A stretch of DNA of 64,000 nucleotides from JAKFWI01 sp031399165 (GCA_031399165.1 JANNOO010000057.1:1-64000), one strand, 5' to 3'; counted from the stretch's first letter, positions 40,948-51,017 are shown. Notes: generated from the letters alone by a model not told the origin. Program-made: numbers and translations.

Positions 40948-42320
40948 TATGATGAACTCGCGCCTTTGCCTTGTGGGCCTCCGTGTTCGCTGAGTAGCGG
41001 CCGCTCCAGATAGACCGCGAACGCCGAGCCCCGGCCCAACTCGCTCTCGACCATGAGCCCGCCCCGATGGCGGTTAACGATGTGTTTGACGATGGCCAAG
41101 CCAAGCCCTGTGCCACTCTGCTCAGCCCCCTCGTCCCGCTCAACGCGGAAAAACCGCTCCGCCAGCCGCGGCAGATAGCGGCGTGCAATGCCAGCGCCGG
41201 AATCGCCGACCCGCAGATAGACGTACTGGCGCCCTGCAGCCGGCGGCGGCGACAGAAGGGCCACGCGGCTGGCATTGTCCCATTGACGGCCGGCCTTGGC
41301 GGCGGCCTCCTCCCGGTCGCCGCCAAAGCCGACGACAATTTCGAGTGTTCCGCCCGGCGGAGAATATTTGATCGCGTTGTCGATCAGGTTCATCGCCACC
41401 TGCGAAAGCTGCGAGCGGTCGCCAACCACGATTGCAGGCGTATCTGGGCGCTCGAAGTGAACCTGCACATCGCGCACGCTGGCTTGCGGGGCGAGCGTTT
41501 CGATCATGTCCTTCACGATCACCGCCAAATCGGCCTGATCGGCCGGCGGCACGTGTTCGTTCAACTCGATCTTTGACAAAGACAGCAGATCATCGATCAG
41601 CAGCCGCATCCGGGTGGCCTGCAAATGCATCATTTTCAGGAACCTTTCCCGCGCAGCAGGATCGTCTTTCGCGTGCCCAGAGAGCGTCTCGATAAGCAGC
41701 GTCATCGCCGCTAAGGGCGTGCGCAGTTCATGACTGGCGTTGGCCAGGAAATCCGCGCGCATACGTTCGGTGTTGATGGCGGTTGTCTGGTCCTGAAACG
41801 CCATCAGGGCGCCGTGGCGCGAACCGAACTTCACCGGCGCTACGAACACGCGGAAGTGCTCTTCCACCGGCGCGGTGACTTCGTAATCCACCGCCAATAC
41901 TGCCCCATCGCGCGCGGCGGCGTCGACGGCGTCAAGCAATTCAGGACGGCGCAGCACAGCGGATAGGCGCAGCCCGGGCGTAGCGAAACCAAGCATGCGC
42001 CGGGCGGCGGCGTTGGCGCTGGCTATGTGACCGTTGGCGCTAACCAGAAGCGTGGGGTCTGGCATGGCCTCAAGGATCGGTCCCATCTGTTCGTGGTCGG
42101 GCTGCTCGCGCGTGGCCGCCGCCGCTATTAGCGGTTCAACGCGCGCTCGCTTACGCGAAGCCGCCCAGGCCAGAACCACGACAGCCGCCGCGCAAAGCGC
42201 AAACCCGGCGGAGCCGAAGCCCGAAGCCGTGAGCCACAGGCCGAGGGCGCAGGCGATCGCGGCCGCCGCCATCACCGTGCGGTCACGCGCGGCTCGCGCA
42301 GGGGGTAAGGGTGCGTTCAC
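40947..42320 (-). CDS. phoR: phosphate regulon sensor kinase PhoR
   Basis: 457 residues. Two transmembrane helices (about 16-33 and 38-54), a PAS domain (EAMPDPTLLVSANGHIASANAAARRMLG), HisKA with FLANASHELRTPLAAMTLLIE, and HATPase (NLIDNAIKYSPPGG, GTGLGLAIVKHI). It controls PhoB by phosphorylation. Divergent from the M13 peptidase genes; no obvious Pho box seen in the 134-bp gap. Confidence 0.92.
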   Translation of the reverse strand: MNAPLPPARAARDRTVMAAAAIACALGLWLTASGFGSAGFALCAAAVVVLAWAASRKRARVEPLIAAAATREQPDHEQMGPILEAMPDPTLLVSANGHIASANAAARRMLGFATPGLRLSAVLRRPELLDAVDAAARDGAVLAVDYEVTAPVEEHFRVFVAPVKFGSRHGALMAFQDQTTAINTERMRADFLANASHELRTPLAAMTLLIETLSGHAKDDPAARERFLKMMHLQATRMRLLIDDLLSLSKIELNEHVPPADQADLAVIVKDMIETLAPQASVRDVQVHFERPDTPAIVVGDRSQLSQVAMNLIDNAIKYSPPGGTLEIVVGFGGDREEAAAKAGRQWDNASRVALLSPPPAAGRQYVYLRVGDSGAGIARRYLPRLAERFFRVERDEGAEQSGTGLGLAIVKHIVNRHRGGLMVESELGRGSAFAVYLERPLLSEHGGPQGKGASSS

Positions 42321-42454
42321 CTCCTTCCCCTAGCCGCGTTGCCCCCCCGCGCATACCCGCGCGGCCCTACTGGCTCTGAGTTCCCTACGCTGAGCCGCCT
42401 TTTATGCCGGTTTCGGCTCGGCTAGAACGATCCCTCGCTTGAGAAAGGACGCCG

Positions 42455-44494
42455 ATGAACCCCCGTCATCTGATCTGCCTAGCCGCGCTCGGCGCGCTTG
42501 CCGCCTGCGGCCCCTCCCAGACCAGTTCGGCCTCGTCCGACAAGCCGGTAATCCCGCCTTGGGGTTTTGACCTGGAAGGCCGCGATACGGCGGTCAAGCC
42601 GGGCGACGATTTCTTCAGATACGCCGGCGGCGCCTGGATGCAGAAAAACCAGATTCCGGACGATCGCACACGTTGGGGCGTGTTCGACAAGCTGCGCGCC
42701 GAAGCCGAAGAGGACGTGCGCGTCATCGCCGAAGAGGCAGCCAAGCAGAACATGGCGCCCGGAACGAATGAGCAGAAGATCGGCGATTACTTCAACGCGT
42801 TCATGGACGTGGACGGGATCGAGAAGCAGGGCCTGGCGCCCGCCAAGCCGGGCCTCGACAAGATCGCCGCCGCCAAGACCCATGAGGACATTGCTGCGAT
42901 CATCCACGCGCCGGACATGACCGTCGATGGGCCGGTCGCGCTCTACATCAGCCTCGACGAGAAAAATCCCGACCGCTACGTCGTCAATCTCACGCAATCA
43001 GGCCTAAGCCTTCCTGATCGCGAGTATTATTTGAACAAGCAATACGCCGAGATCGTGGGCCAATTCCGCGATCACGTCGAACGCATGCTGACGCTGACTG
43101 GCGATACGAACGCCAAGGCCAATGCGCGTACGCTCGTGGCGCTTGAAACGGCGATTGCGCAAAAGCATTGGGAAGTCGCCAAGCGCCGTGATCGCGACCT
43201 CACCTATAATCTCTTAAGCGTCGATGATCTGAAAAAACGTGCGCCTGCCTATCCGTGGGACGCGGCTATGGCGTCTGGCAAACTGTCGGCGCAGAAAGAA
43301 ATCAATGTCAACGAACTGACGGCGATGCCTGCGCTAGCCAATTTGTTCAAAACCACGCCCGTCGTTACCTGGCGGACATATCTGACGTATCACTACCTTA
43401 ATTCGAACGCGTCGGTTTTGCCCAAGGCGTTCGACGACGAAAGTTTTGCCTTCTACGGCAAAACGCTGAACGGTCAGCCCGTGCAGCGAGACCGCTGGAA
43501 GCGCGCGGTGACAGCGCTGAACGGCGCGCTCGGCGAAGCGGTCGGCCCGGCATATGTGGAAAAGCATTTCCCGCCGGAAGCCAAAGCGAAGATGGACGAG
43601 CTGGTTGAAAATCTGCGCAAGGGCTACGAGAAAAATATCAAGGCGCTCACATGGATGAGCGAGGATACAAAAACGGTTGCGCTGGAAAAGCTCGCCGCGT
43701 TCCGCCCGAAGATCGGCTATCCATCGAAATGGCGATCCTATCAGGGCCTCGAGGTAAAGCCTGGCCAAGCCTTCGCCAATCGCGAGCGCAGCACCGCGTT
43801 CGAGTGGCAATATGAGATCGACAAGCTCGGTAAGCCGTCAGACCGCGAAATCTGGCACATGACGCCGCAGACGGTGAACGCCTATTACAATTCCACGTTC
43901 AACGAGATCGTATTCCCCGCGGCAATCCTGCAGTCGCCGTTTTTCGATCTTAACGCTGACCCGGCCGTGAACTACGGCGCCATCGGCGGCGTTATTGGCC
44001 ACGAGATGGGACACGGCTTCGACGATCAGGGCGCTAAATCGGACGCCAAGGGCGTGCTGCGCAATTGGTGGAAGAAGGAAGACGAGACCGCGTTCAAAAC
44101 TCTGGCCGCAGGCCTCGCCGGCCAATATGCGCTGTTTGAGCCTTTGCCCGGGCTCAAGATCAACGGCCAACTGACGCTTGGCGAAAACATCGGCGATCTG
44201 GGCGGTTTGACCGTTGCGCGAGAGGGCTATCTTATCTCGCTGGGCGGCAAGTCAGCGCCGGTGCTCGATGGCGTCACCGGTGATCAGCGCTTCTTCTTCG
44301 GCTGGGCGCAGGTGTGGCGTTCGCTTATCCGCGACGCGGCGCTGCGCAACCAGATATTGTCCCAACCGCACAGCCCAGCCGAATATCGCGTCAACGGCGT
44401 CGTGCGGAATATGGACGCCTGGTACGACGCGTTTGGCGTGAAGGAAGGCGACAAACTTTATCTGCCGCCGGAAAAACGGGTGAAAATCTGGTGA
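42455..44494 (+). CDS. M13-family metallopeptidase lipoprotein, copy 1
   Basis: 679 residues, neprilysin/PepO-like. Lipobox AACG-type: LAALGALAAC near residue 20, so probably lipid-anchored. Zinc site HEMGH in GGVIGHEMGHGFDDQG, third ligand Glu in LGENIGDLGG, and the conserved TVNAYYNSTFNEIVFPAAILQSPFF. Extracytoplasmic peptide cleavage is inferred. Leads a tandem pair. Confidence 0.93.
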   Translation: MNPRHLICLAALGALAACGPSQTSSASSDKPVIPPWGFDLEGRDTAVKPGDDFFRYAGGAWMQKNQIPDDRTRWGVFDKLRAEAEEDVRVIAEEAAKQNMAPGTNEQKIGDYFNAFMDVDGIEKQGLAPAKPGLDKIAAAKTHEDIAAIIHAPDMTVDGPVALYISLDEKNPDRYVVNLTQSGLSLPDREYYLNKQYAEIVGQFRDHVERMLTLTGDTNAKANARTLVALETAIAQKHWEVAKRRDRDLTYNLLSVDDLKKRAPAYPWDAAMASGKLSAQKEINVNELTAMPALANLFKTTPVVTWRTYLTYHYLNSNASVLPKAFDDESFAFYGKTLNGQPVQRDRWKRAVTALNGALGEAVGPAYVEKHFPPEAKAKMDELVENLRKGYEKNIKALTWMSEDTKTVALEKLAAFRPKIGYPSKWRSYQGLEVKPGQAFANRERSTAFEWQYEIDKLGKPSDREIWHMTPQTVNAYYNSTFNEIVFPAAILQSPFFDLNADPAVNYGAIGGVIGHEMGHGFDDQGAKSDAKGVLRNWWKKEDETAFKTLAAGLAGQYALFEPLPGLKINGQLTLGENIGDLGGLTVAREGYLISLGGKSAPVLDGVTGDQRFFFGWAQVWRSLIRDAALRNQILSQPHSPAEYRVNGVVRNMDAWYDAFGVKEGDKLYLPPEKRVKIW

Positions 44495-46551
44495 AACACC
44501 TTCGCGCGCTCAGCGCAGCGCTCTGTTTTGTGGGCCTGGCGGCCTGCCAGGAGCCGGCCGCCACGAATGCGACCTCCGCCGCGCCTGCGAAGGCGCGCGT
44601 TGGCGCGTGGGGTTATGATCCTGCGCTCGGCGATACGAACGTAAAGCCCGGCGACGATTTCTTCCGCCACGCGCTCGGCTCCTGGTTGAAAAACGCACAA
44701 ATCCCGCCGGACCGCACGTTCACCGGCGCCGACCTGACACTGATCCAACAAGCCGAAACCGACGCGCGCCAGATCATCACCGAAGCGGGCGCCTCCACAC
44801 CCGCGGCGGGAACCGACGCGCAGAAAATCGGCGATTTTTATGCCTCGTACATGGATGAATCGGGCATTGAAAACAAAGGCGTCGATCCGATCCGCAGCGA
44901 TCTGATGACCATTGACGACGCGCCGGACAATGCCAGCCTCGGACCCGTGCTCGGCAAGTTATTGCGCGCAGGCGCGACGATGCCGTTCCAGGGTTATGTC
45001 GATATCGACCCGAAAGACCCCACCCGCTACGTTTTCACCTTCGTGCAATCGGGCCTGTCGTTCGGGGAGCGTGATTATTATCTGAAGACGACGCCCGAAA
45101 TCGTGGCGCTGCGCAGCACATTTCTTGAGCACGCCGCCCACTTGCTAACGCTGGCCGGTTACGCCGATGGCAAGACCCAGGCCGAACAGCTTCTCGCGCT
45201 CGAAACCAAGATGGCGCAGTTCCACTGGATTCCGGAAAGAACGCGCCAGCGCGAGCTGATCACCAACGTCCGTACGCGCGCGCAACTCGACACGCTGGCG
45301 ACCGGCGCACCCATGGCCGGCATTTTAGACGCTGGCGGGCTTGCAGGCGAACCTGAATTTATCGTCTCGCAGCCGGACGTGATGACCAAGACCGCGGCCC
45401 TGTTTGCGTCCGCGCCGCTGGACGATTGGAAGGCGTATCTGCGCTATCAGACGGTAGTGAACTACGCCGCTTTCCTGCCCAAGGCGTTCGATGACGAGCG
45501 CTTCGCGTTTTACGATCGGGCTTTGCGCGGCGCAAAGCAGCCGAAAGAGCGGTGGCGGCGCGGCGTGGATTACGTCAATGGCGCGCTGGGCGAAGCGGTG
45601 GGCAGGGAATACGTCGCCAAGACGTTCCCGCCCTCGTCCAAGGCGTCGGTGCTGGCGCTGGTTGAAAACTTGCGCGCTTCGCTCAAGGCCAAGATCGAAA
45701 CGGCGAAATGGATGGCCGAGCCTACGCGCAAGGAAGCATTCGCCAAGCTGGCTTCGTTCCTGCCCAAGATCGGCTATCCCGACCAGTGGAAGGATTACAG
45801 CGCCCTCGCCGTCACGCGCGGCGATCTGATCGCCAACGTCAAGAACGCCGAAGATTGGGCGTGGAACGACCAGACGCGAAAGCTCGGCGGTCCGATCGAT
45901 CGTAACGAATGGCTGATGACGCCGCAGACAGTGAATGCGTATTACCGCGCCGAGACCAATGAAGTGACGTTCCCCGCCGCCATCCTGCAGGCGCCGTATT
46001 TCGATCCCGGCGCGGACGCGGCTGTGAATTACGGCGCCATCGGCGGCGTGATCGGCCACGAAATGAGCCACGGGTTCGATGATCAGGGCCGCAAGAGCGA
46101 TTCCACCGGCAAGCTGCGCGATTGGTGGACCAAGGCGGATGCGGCCCGCTACGACAAGGAAGCGGCCAAGATCGTTGCGCAGTTCAACGCGTACGAACCC
46201 CTGCCGGGCCTGAAGATCAACGGCAAGCACACGCTTGGCGAAAACATCGCCGATCTGGCGGGACTCGCCATCGCCTACGACGCCTACAAATTATCGCTCG
46301 GCGGCAAGCAAGCGCCGGTGATCGATGGATTGACCGGAGACCAGCGCTTCTTCCTGGCCTATGCGCAATCCTGGCAGACCGTGTACAGCGCCGAGCGTCT
46401 TCGTGACATTACGCTGACCGACGAGCACAGCCCGCCGGAATTCCGCGTCAACGGCATCGTTCGCAATTTCGACCCCTGGTACGCCGCGTTCAACGTGCAG
46501 AAGGGTGACAAGCTGTACCTGCCGCCCGAACAGCGCGCCCGGCTCTGGTAG
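44491..46551 (+). CDS. M13-family metallopeptidase lipoprotein, copy 2
   Basis: 686 residues, GTG start overlapping copy 1 by GTGA. Lipobox LAAC. Zinc motif is HEMSH (Gly to Ser relative to copy 1), with Glu in LGENIADLAG and the NAYYRAETNEVTFPAAILQAPYF motif. The two copies share architecture but are clearly diverged, so the duplication is old. Substrate specificity probably differs. Confidence 0.92.
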   Translation: MKHLRALSAALCFVGLAACQEPAATNATSAAPAKARVGAWGYDPALGDTNVKPGDDFFRHALGSWLKNAQIPPDRTFTGADLTLIQQAETDARQIITEAGASTPAAGTDAQKIGDFYASYMDESGIENKGVDPIRSDLMTIDDAPDNASLGPVLGKLLRAGATMPFQGYVDIDPKDPTRYVFTFVQSGLSFGERDYYLKTTPEIVALRSTFLEHAAHLLTLAGYADGKTQAEQLLALETKMAQFHWIPERTRQRELITNVRTRAQLDTLATGAPMAGILDAGGLAGEPEFIVSQPDVMTKTAALFASAPLDDWKAYLRYQTVVNYAAFLPKAFDDERFAFYDRALRGAKQPKERWRRGVDYVNGALGEAVGREYVAKTFPPSSKASVLALVENLRASLKAKIETAKWMAEPTRKEAFAKLASFLPKIGYPDQWKDYSALAVTRGDLIANVKNAEDWAWNDQTRKLGGPIDRNEWLMTPQTVNAYYRAETNEVTFPAAILQAPYFDPGADAAVNYGAIGGVIGHEMSHGFDDQGRKSDSTGKLRDWWTKADAARYDKEAAKIVAQFNAYEPLPGLKINGKHTLGENIADLAGLAIAYDAYKLSLGGKQAPVIDGLTGDQRFFLAYAQSWQTVYSAERLRDITLTDEHSPPEFRVNGIVRNFDPWYAAFNVQKGDKLYLPPEQRARLW

Positions 46552-46556
46552 CAAGC

Positions 46557-47204
46557 ATGACGATCAAACTCTACGGCTATTGGCGCAGCAGCGCGGCTTA
46601 TCGTGTGCGCATAGGGCTGGGGCTAAAGGGCCTTGCGTATGAATACGCGCCGGTAAATCTCCTGGCGAACGAACAGAACGCGGCCGCATATCGGGCGCGC
46701 CAGCCGCAGGGACTCGTACCCTTGCTGGAAACTGGCGACGGCGCCGACCTTACCCAGAGCATCGCTATCCTTGAGTGGCTCGACGAAACCCATCCGGCGC
46801 CGCCGCTCCTGCCCAAAGCGCCCGCGGACAAGGCGGTCGTGAGGGCGATGGCCTACGCAGTGGCGTGCGACATCCACCCGATCAACAATCTGCGTGTGCT
46901 GAAGCACGTACGCAAAACCTTCGGCGCCGATGATGCGGCCATCGCGGCATGGCAGACGCACTGGCTGACGCTCGGCTTTGAGGCCCAGGAGCGCTTGATC
47001 GAAGCGCATGGCGGCGCGTGGAGTTTCGGCGACGCGCCGACGCTGGCCGATGCCTGCCTCGTGCCGCAGGTATATAATTCGACGCGGGTCAATCTGGACC
47101 TCAGCCCGTATCCACGCGTGGCTGCGATCTACGAGCGGTCGAAAGCGCACCCTGCTTTTGTCGCGGCGGCGCCGGAAAACCAGCCGGATGCGGTGAAGGC
47201 CTAA
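46557..47204 (+). CDS. maiA: maleylacetoacetate isomerase (zeta GST)
   Basis: 215 residues, zeta-class GST. The active-site motif RSSAAYRVRIGL is near residue 10, followed by QGLVPLLETGDGADLTQSIAILEWLDE, and the C-domain FGDAPTLADACLVPQVYN. Isomerises maleylacetoacetate in phenylalanine/tyrosine breakdown, using glutathione. Starts six bases after the M13 copy 2 stop. Confidence 0.9.
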   Translation: MTIKLYGYWRSSAAYRVRIGLGLKGLAYEYAPVNLLANEQNAAAYRARQPQGLVPLLETGDGADLTQSIAILEWLDETHPAPPLLPKAPADKAVVRAMAYAVACDIHPINNLRVLKHVRKTFGADDAAIAAWQTHWLTLGFEAQERLIEAHGGAWSFGDAPTLADACLVPQVYNSTRVNLDLSPYPRVAAIYERSKAHPAFVAAAPENQPDAVKA

Positions 47205-47611
47205 ACGCTGGGCGCGTTGGGATCCGGGCAGGCTTTCGTCGTTTGCGCTTTCTTCGCTACGAAAACCGAGCTTGGATCGGAGACGTGGGTGAACTTGTAG
47301 CCGGCGCCCTGCTTGTCGGCGCGGTAGCAATTGTCGGTCTGCGCATAGTTCGAGGACTCATAGGCAAAGCACAGTGCGCCATCATTGCGTATGGTCAGGC
47401 GTCCGAAATCGATCGTGCCGCGATACCAGTAGATGGTCTCGCCATTGGCCTTGACGCATTCGCGCCAGGGCGTGCCGTCCGGCTCGAACACGCCGCTCAT
47501 ATCGAGACCGAAGAATATCTTCCTGGCTTCGGCGGCGGTCATCGCCTTGGCCAGAGCGTGCGGCGCCAGCGCCAGAAACAGCCCTGCCGCCAGAAACACC
47601 GTACGGCGCAT
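47201..47611 (-). CDS. secreted hypothetical protein
   Basis: 136 residues with an N-terminal signal (MRRTVFLAAGLFLALAPHALA) and a GGAG ribosome site before ATG 47611. The mature part has FGLDMSGVFEPDGTPWRECVKANGETIYWYRG, then three Cys in LCFAYESS/DNCYRADK/KACPDP. A small beta-sandwich with structural disulfides is guessed. No function known to me. Confidence 0.72.
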   Translation of the reverse strand: MRRTVFLAAGLFLALAPHALAKAMTAAEARKIFFGLDMSGVFEPDGTPWRECVKANGETIYWYRGTIDFGRLTIRNDGALCFAYESSNYAQTDNCYRADKQGAGYKFTHVSDPSSVFVAKKAQTTKACPDPNAPSV

Positions 47612-47695
47612 GAATAGTCTCCTGAACAATCCCATTGAGCCCGCCCCGCGCGGCAAATTCTAGGCGCCCCGGCGGCGCGCGCCTAGACTGACATC

Positions 47696-48109
47696 ATGTC
47701 CGGCCCCATTCCCTGCGTTGGTATCGTCTGCATTCGCCGCGATGAGGTTCTGCTGATCCGGCGCGGCGCGCCGCCGCTGGTCAATGCATGGTCGATCCCT
47801 GGCGGGCGGATCGAATGGGGGGAAGCGGCGCGCGCGGCGGCTTTACGCGAACTGCGCGAGGAAACCGGGGTCGAGGCCGAACTGGCGGGCCTGATCGAAT
47901 TGTTCGACGGCCTGTTCGCCCACGCCGGCGTGCTGACGCATCACTATGTCATCGCCCAATTCGCCGCGTGCTGGACAGGCGGCGAACCGCAAGCGGGCGA
48001 TGATGCGATAGAGGCCCGGTTCGTAAAGCTGGCGGAGATCGATCATTTCGACCTGACCGGCGATCTGCGGCGCGTCATTCGGGCGGGCGCGGCGCTGATT
48101 TCTTCCTGA
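47696..48109 (+). CDS. NUDIX hydrolase
   Basis: 137 residues. The Nudix box is complete: GGRIEWGEAARAAALRELREETGVE (G-x5-E-x7-R-E-U-x-E-E-x-G-U). Cleaves a nucleoside diphosphate-linked compound; the substrate cannot be read from sequence. Converges on the DUF6498 gene with a 35-bp overlap of coding ends. Confidence 0.9.
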   Translation: MSGPIPCVGIVCIRRDEVLLIRRGAPPLVNAWSIPGGRIEWGEAARAAALRELREETGVEAELAGLIELFDGLFAHAGVLTHHYVIAQFAACWTGGEPQAGDDAIEARFVKLAEIDHFDLTGDLRRVIRAGAALISS

Positions 48110-48836
48110 GCGCTTCAGCGAGCTGAGCGCGGCCCTTGGCCCACGCTTCAGCGGCTTTGGAATTGTTCTGCTTTTCCCATTGCGCGCCGAACACGTCGAA
48201 CGCGGTCTTGAGCAATGTCAGGATCAGCAATGCGAACAAGGGCTGGCCGAGCGCGAGCACAATGAAGGCGCCCGCGATGATGGTGATGTGCAGCACTACA
48301 ATACGCCCGTAAGGCGCGGCCATCTGCGACATCGGATCGGTGCGCTTGTATTCGCCGCGCCCGATGAAGAACACGAGAAACATAAGCGCCTGCCAGATCA
48401 CGATCGAGATAAAGCCGGCGCGCAGGCCGGGCGTGGCGGCGAGCACCTGACTCACCAGCGCCGAGATATCGAACGGCCCGCCAACGCCCTCTAGCTGAGG
48501 CAGTCCCTGCCCGAACAATGTCCACACGAACATGCCGTGGACGAGGCAGAACATGCCGTAGTGGAACGTGAAAAATGGCACGATGAAAAGTATAGCGGCG
48601 ATCCCCGCCGGGCCGGACGCAAGGCCGCTGGCGACCATGCGCAGCACGTTGAACGCGCCGATCACCACGTTTTCGAGCCAGTAGAGCAGCATCAGCGCCG
48701 CCGCGCTCCAGCCCCAGAACAGCACACCCACGACCGGAATGAGGTTGACCAGCAGCGCGCCCAGAACGCGCACGGGGCGCAGCCCGGTTTGGGGCGGCTG
48801 CGCCGTTTCCGTCGCCGTTCCTGTATCCGCGGCCAT
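48075..48836 (-). CDS. DUF6498-like membrane protein
   Basis: 253 residues, about six transmembrane helices. The N-terminal PVVGVLFWGWSAAALMLLYWLENVVIGAFNVLRM and FIVPFFTFHYGMFCLVHG recall DUF6498. The C-terminal tail is charged. No known function. Confidence 0.72.
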   Translation of the reverse strand: MAADTGTATETAQPPQTGLRPVRVLGALLVNLIPVVGVLFWGWSAAALMLLYWLENVVIGAFNVLRMVASGLASGPAGIAAILFIVPFFTFHYGMFCLVHGMFVWTLFGQGLPQLEGVGGPFDISALVSQVLAATPGLRAGFISIVIWQALMFLVFFIGRGEYKRTDPMSQMAAPYGRIVVLHITIIAGAFIVLALGQPLFALLILTLLKTAFDVFGAQWEKQNNSKAAEAWAKGRAQLAEALRKKSAPRPPE

Positions 48837-48930
48837 GCGAATATCCTCTTACGCGCCCGGCGCTCACGCGCCCGGCTTGACCGCCCGCGCATCCGGCGGG
48901 ATCGTGCGCGGCGCGGCGGGGCGAGCGTTC

Positions 48931-49713
48931 ATGAGCTATCCACTGTTCGATCTCAGCGGCAAGGTCGCGCTGATCACCGGAGCCAATCGCGGCATCGGAT
49001 TGGGCATGGCCGAAGGGCTGGCGCAGGCCGGTTGCGATGTGGCGGTGTGGGGCCGCGATTCGACGCGCAACATGGAGGCCGTGCAGACGCTGCTGGAACA
49101 GGGCGTGCGCGCGAAAGGCTATGAAGTGGATGTGACGTCAGAGAAGGCGGTGGTGGCGGGCTTTACCGAAGTGCTCGCCGATTTCGGGCGCATCGACTCT
49201 GTATTCGCCAATGCCGGGATGGGCGGGACCAGTCCTTCGTTTGTCGAGGCCGATTCCAAAGAACTCGCCGCCATCATCGCGGCCAATCTCAACGGCGCAT
49301 TCTGGACGTTGCGCGAAGGCTGCAAGCACATGGCCGCGCGGGCGAAGGCCGGCGATCCTGGCGGCTCGCTGGTGGCGATTTCATCGATCAGCGCCATCGT
49401 CGGCGCGCCGCGCTTGCAGGCTTACGCCGCCACCAAAGCCGCGCTGGTCGCGATGATCAGGGGCATCGCTGTGGAATACGGGAGCATCGGCGTGCGGGCC
49501 AACGCCATACTGCCCGGCTGGATCGCTACCGATATGACAACTCAGCGACAGGCATCCAAAACCTTCAACGACAAGGCGATCGGGCGCGTGCCGCTCAAGC
49601 GCTGGGGCGAGCCGGCGGACTTCGCGGGCATCGCGGTCTACCTCACGTCCGACGCCTCAGCTTTCCATACCGGCGCCGAAATCGTGGTCGATGGTGGTTT
49701 TTCGATCGGGTGA
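48931..49713 (+). CDS. short-chain dehydrogenase/reductase
   Basis: 260 residues. NAD(P) motif TGANRGIG at 15-22, NAG in VFANAGMGG, catalytic Ser in ISSISAI and Tyr-Lys in YAATKAAL, and the C-terminal VDGGFSIG. Oxidises or reduces an unknown alcohol/ketone. ATG 48931 starts at homology. Confidence 0.9.
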   Translation: MSYPLFDLSGKVALITGANRGIGLGMAEGLAQAGCDVAVWGRDSTRNMEAVQTLLEQGVRAKGYEVDVTSEKAVVAGFTEVLADFGRIDSVFANAGMGGTSPSFVEADSKELAAIIAANLNGAFWTLREGCKHMAARAKAGDPGGSLVAISSISAIVGAPRLQAYAATKAALVAMIRGIAVEYGSIGVRANAILPGWIATDMTTQRQASKTFNDKAIGRVPLKRWGEPADFAGIAVYLTSDASAFHTGAEIVVDGGFSIG

Positions 49714-49784
49714 TGCACTTGTGAGCGATTAGGTCGCCAAGACGCGGCGCCCGCGGCTATGTTGACGCAATGCAGGGAACCTTC

Positions 49785-51017
49785 ATGAAATTCTACGCGG
49801 CCGCCTTGGCATTCATTGGGGCGTTGAGCTTCAACGCTGCTCACGCAAAGACCTACAGGATCGAGCCGGGTCCGCAGGCTCAGGCCGAACTTGCGGGCGC
49901 TTTCGCTGCGCTGAAACCGGGCGACCGGATACAGCTTGAGAAAGGCCGCTATGAATTTACCGCTGGCATTGCGGGCAACGTCACCGATTTCAGCCTGCGG
50001 GGCGCCGGCGCGGATCGCACCGTGCTTTCCTTCGGCCGCCAGACCGCCCCCGGCGATTGCCTGACGCTTTCAGGATCAAAAATCGAGCTGCGCAATTTCG
50101 CGGTCGAGAATTGCCGCGGCGACGCCATCAAAACCCGTAAGGCCAGCCTCGTCAGCTTCCGCGATCTGCGGGCCGAATGGGCGAACGGCGCGGGCGCCGG
50201 CCCAAATACAGGTTCGGGCATCGCGCCGGACGAAACGCAGAACGCGCTGATCGACAATGTTATCGTGCGCGGCGCGCCCTATGCGGGCCTTCGCGTGAGC
50301 CAGTCCCAGAATGTCGTCGTGCAGAATTCGACGTTTGCGCAAAATACGCTCGGCGCGGCGATCGAAAACAGCGCCGGCGTCGATTTCATGCGCAACACAG
50401 TGACGCATAATGCAGTAGGCGTGGCTGTTTCCGACCTTCCAGGCAAGGCGCAAGCTGGAAACGGCGTGCGCCTGGTGAAAAACCTGATCACCGCCAATGA
50501 CGGCGCCAACAAAGCGCCGGAAGGCTCCTTCGCTGCGAGTGCGCCAGCCGGAACGGGCGTGCTGATCTCCGCTGCGCGCGGTGTGGCGGTGAGCGACAAC
50601 GACATCGCCGAGAACGGCTCGGTGAATCTGCTTCTACTGGCGTTCCGGGGCGATCCGGGCGCTGACGCCAGGTTCAACGCGCTGCCGCGCGACATCCTTG
50701 TCACCGGCAACAGGTTTGGCCGCAGCGGCTTTGCACCCGGCGGCGACCTGAAGGCGCTGGCCGCGCAGAACATCAAGCTGCCCGACATCCTGTGGGACGG
50801 CGCCGATACCTATTTCGCCGGCAATTCCCCACGCCAGGAGCCGGTGCTGATCGCGCTCAGCGACAATAAGGGCGCCGCGCCGGGCCAGCCGAGCTTCCTC
50901 AATCTCGGCCTGATTACCGCCGGCAGTGATTATGGCGACGCGCAGCCCTCCGCCACGCCGCCGCCGCTGTCCAACGTGCCCGCACCGGCGCCTGTGAAAC
51001 TGCCGGGGGGTTTGTGA
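49785..51017 (+). CDS. secreted parallel beta-helix protein
   Basis: 410 residues, signal peptide through AHA. Repeated right-handed coils: LTLSGSKIELRNFAVENCRGDAIKTRKAS, ALIDNVIVRGAPYAGLRVSQSQNVVVQNSTFAQN, and GVDFMRNTVTHNAVGVAVSD. This resembles TIGR03805-type beta-helix proteins, found beside c-type cytochromes elsewhere. Carbohydrate binding or lyase function is possible but not shown. Confidence 0.8.
   Translation: MKFYAAALAFIGALSFNAAHAKTYRIEPGPQAQAELAGAFAALKPGDRIQLEKGRYEFTAGIAGNVTDFSLRGAGADRTVLSFGRQTAPGDCLTLSGSKIELRNFAVENCRGDAIKTRKASLVSFRDLRAEWANGAGAGPNTGSGIAPDETQNALIDNVIVRGAPYAGLRVSQSQNVVVQNSTFAQNTLGAAIENSAGVDFMRNTVTHNAVGVAVSDLPGKAQAGNGVRLVKNLITANDGANKAPEGSFAASAPAGTGVLISAARGVAVSDNDIAENGSVNLLLLAFRGDPGADARFNALPRDILVTGNRFGRSGFAPGGDLKALAAQNIKLPDILWDGADTYFAGNSPRQEPVLIALSDNKGAAPGQPSFLNLGLITAGSDYGDAQPSATPPPLSNVPAPAPVKLPGGL

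Noticed and set aside
42321..42454. Pho box in the phoR/M13 divergent gap
   Set aside because: No paired TGTCA-like direct repeat was found by eye, so no PhoB site is claimed.
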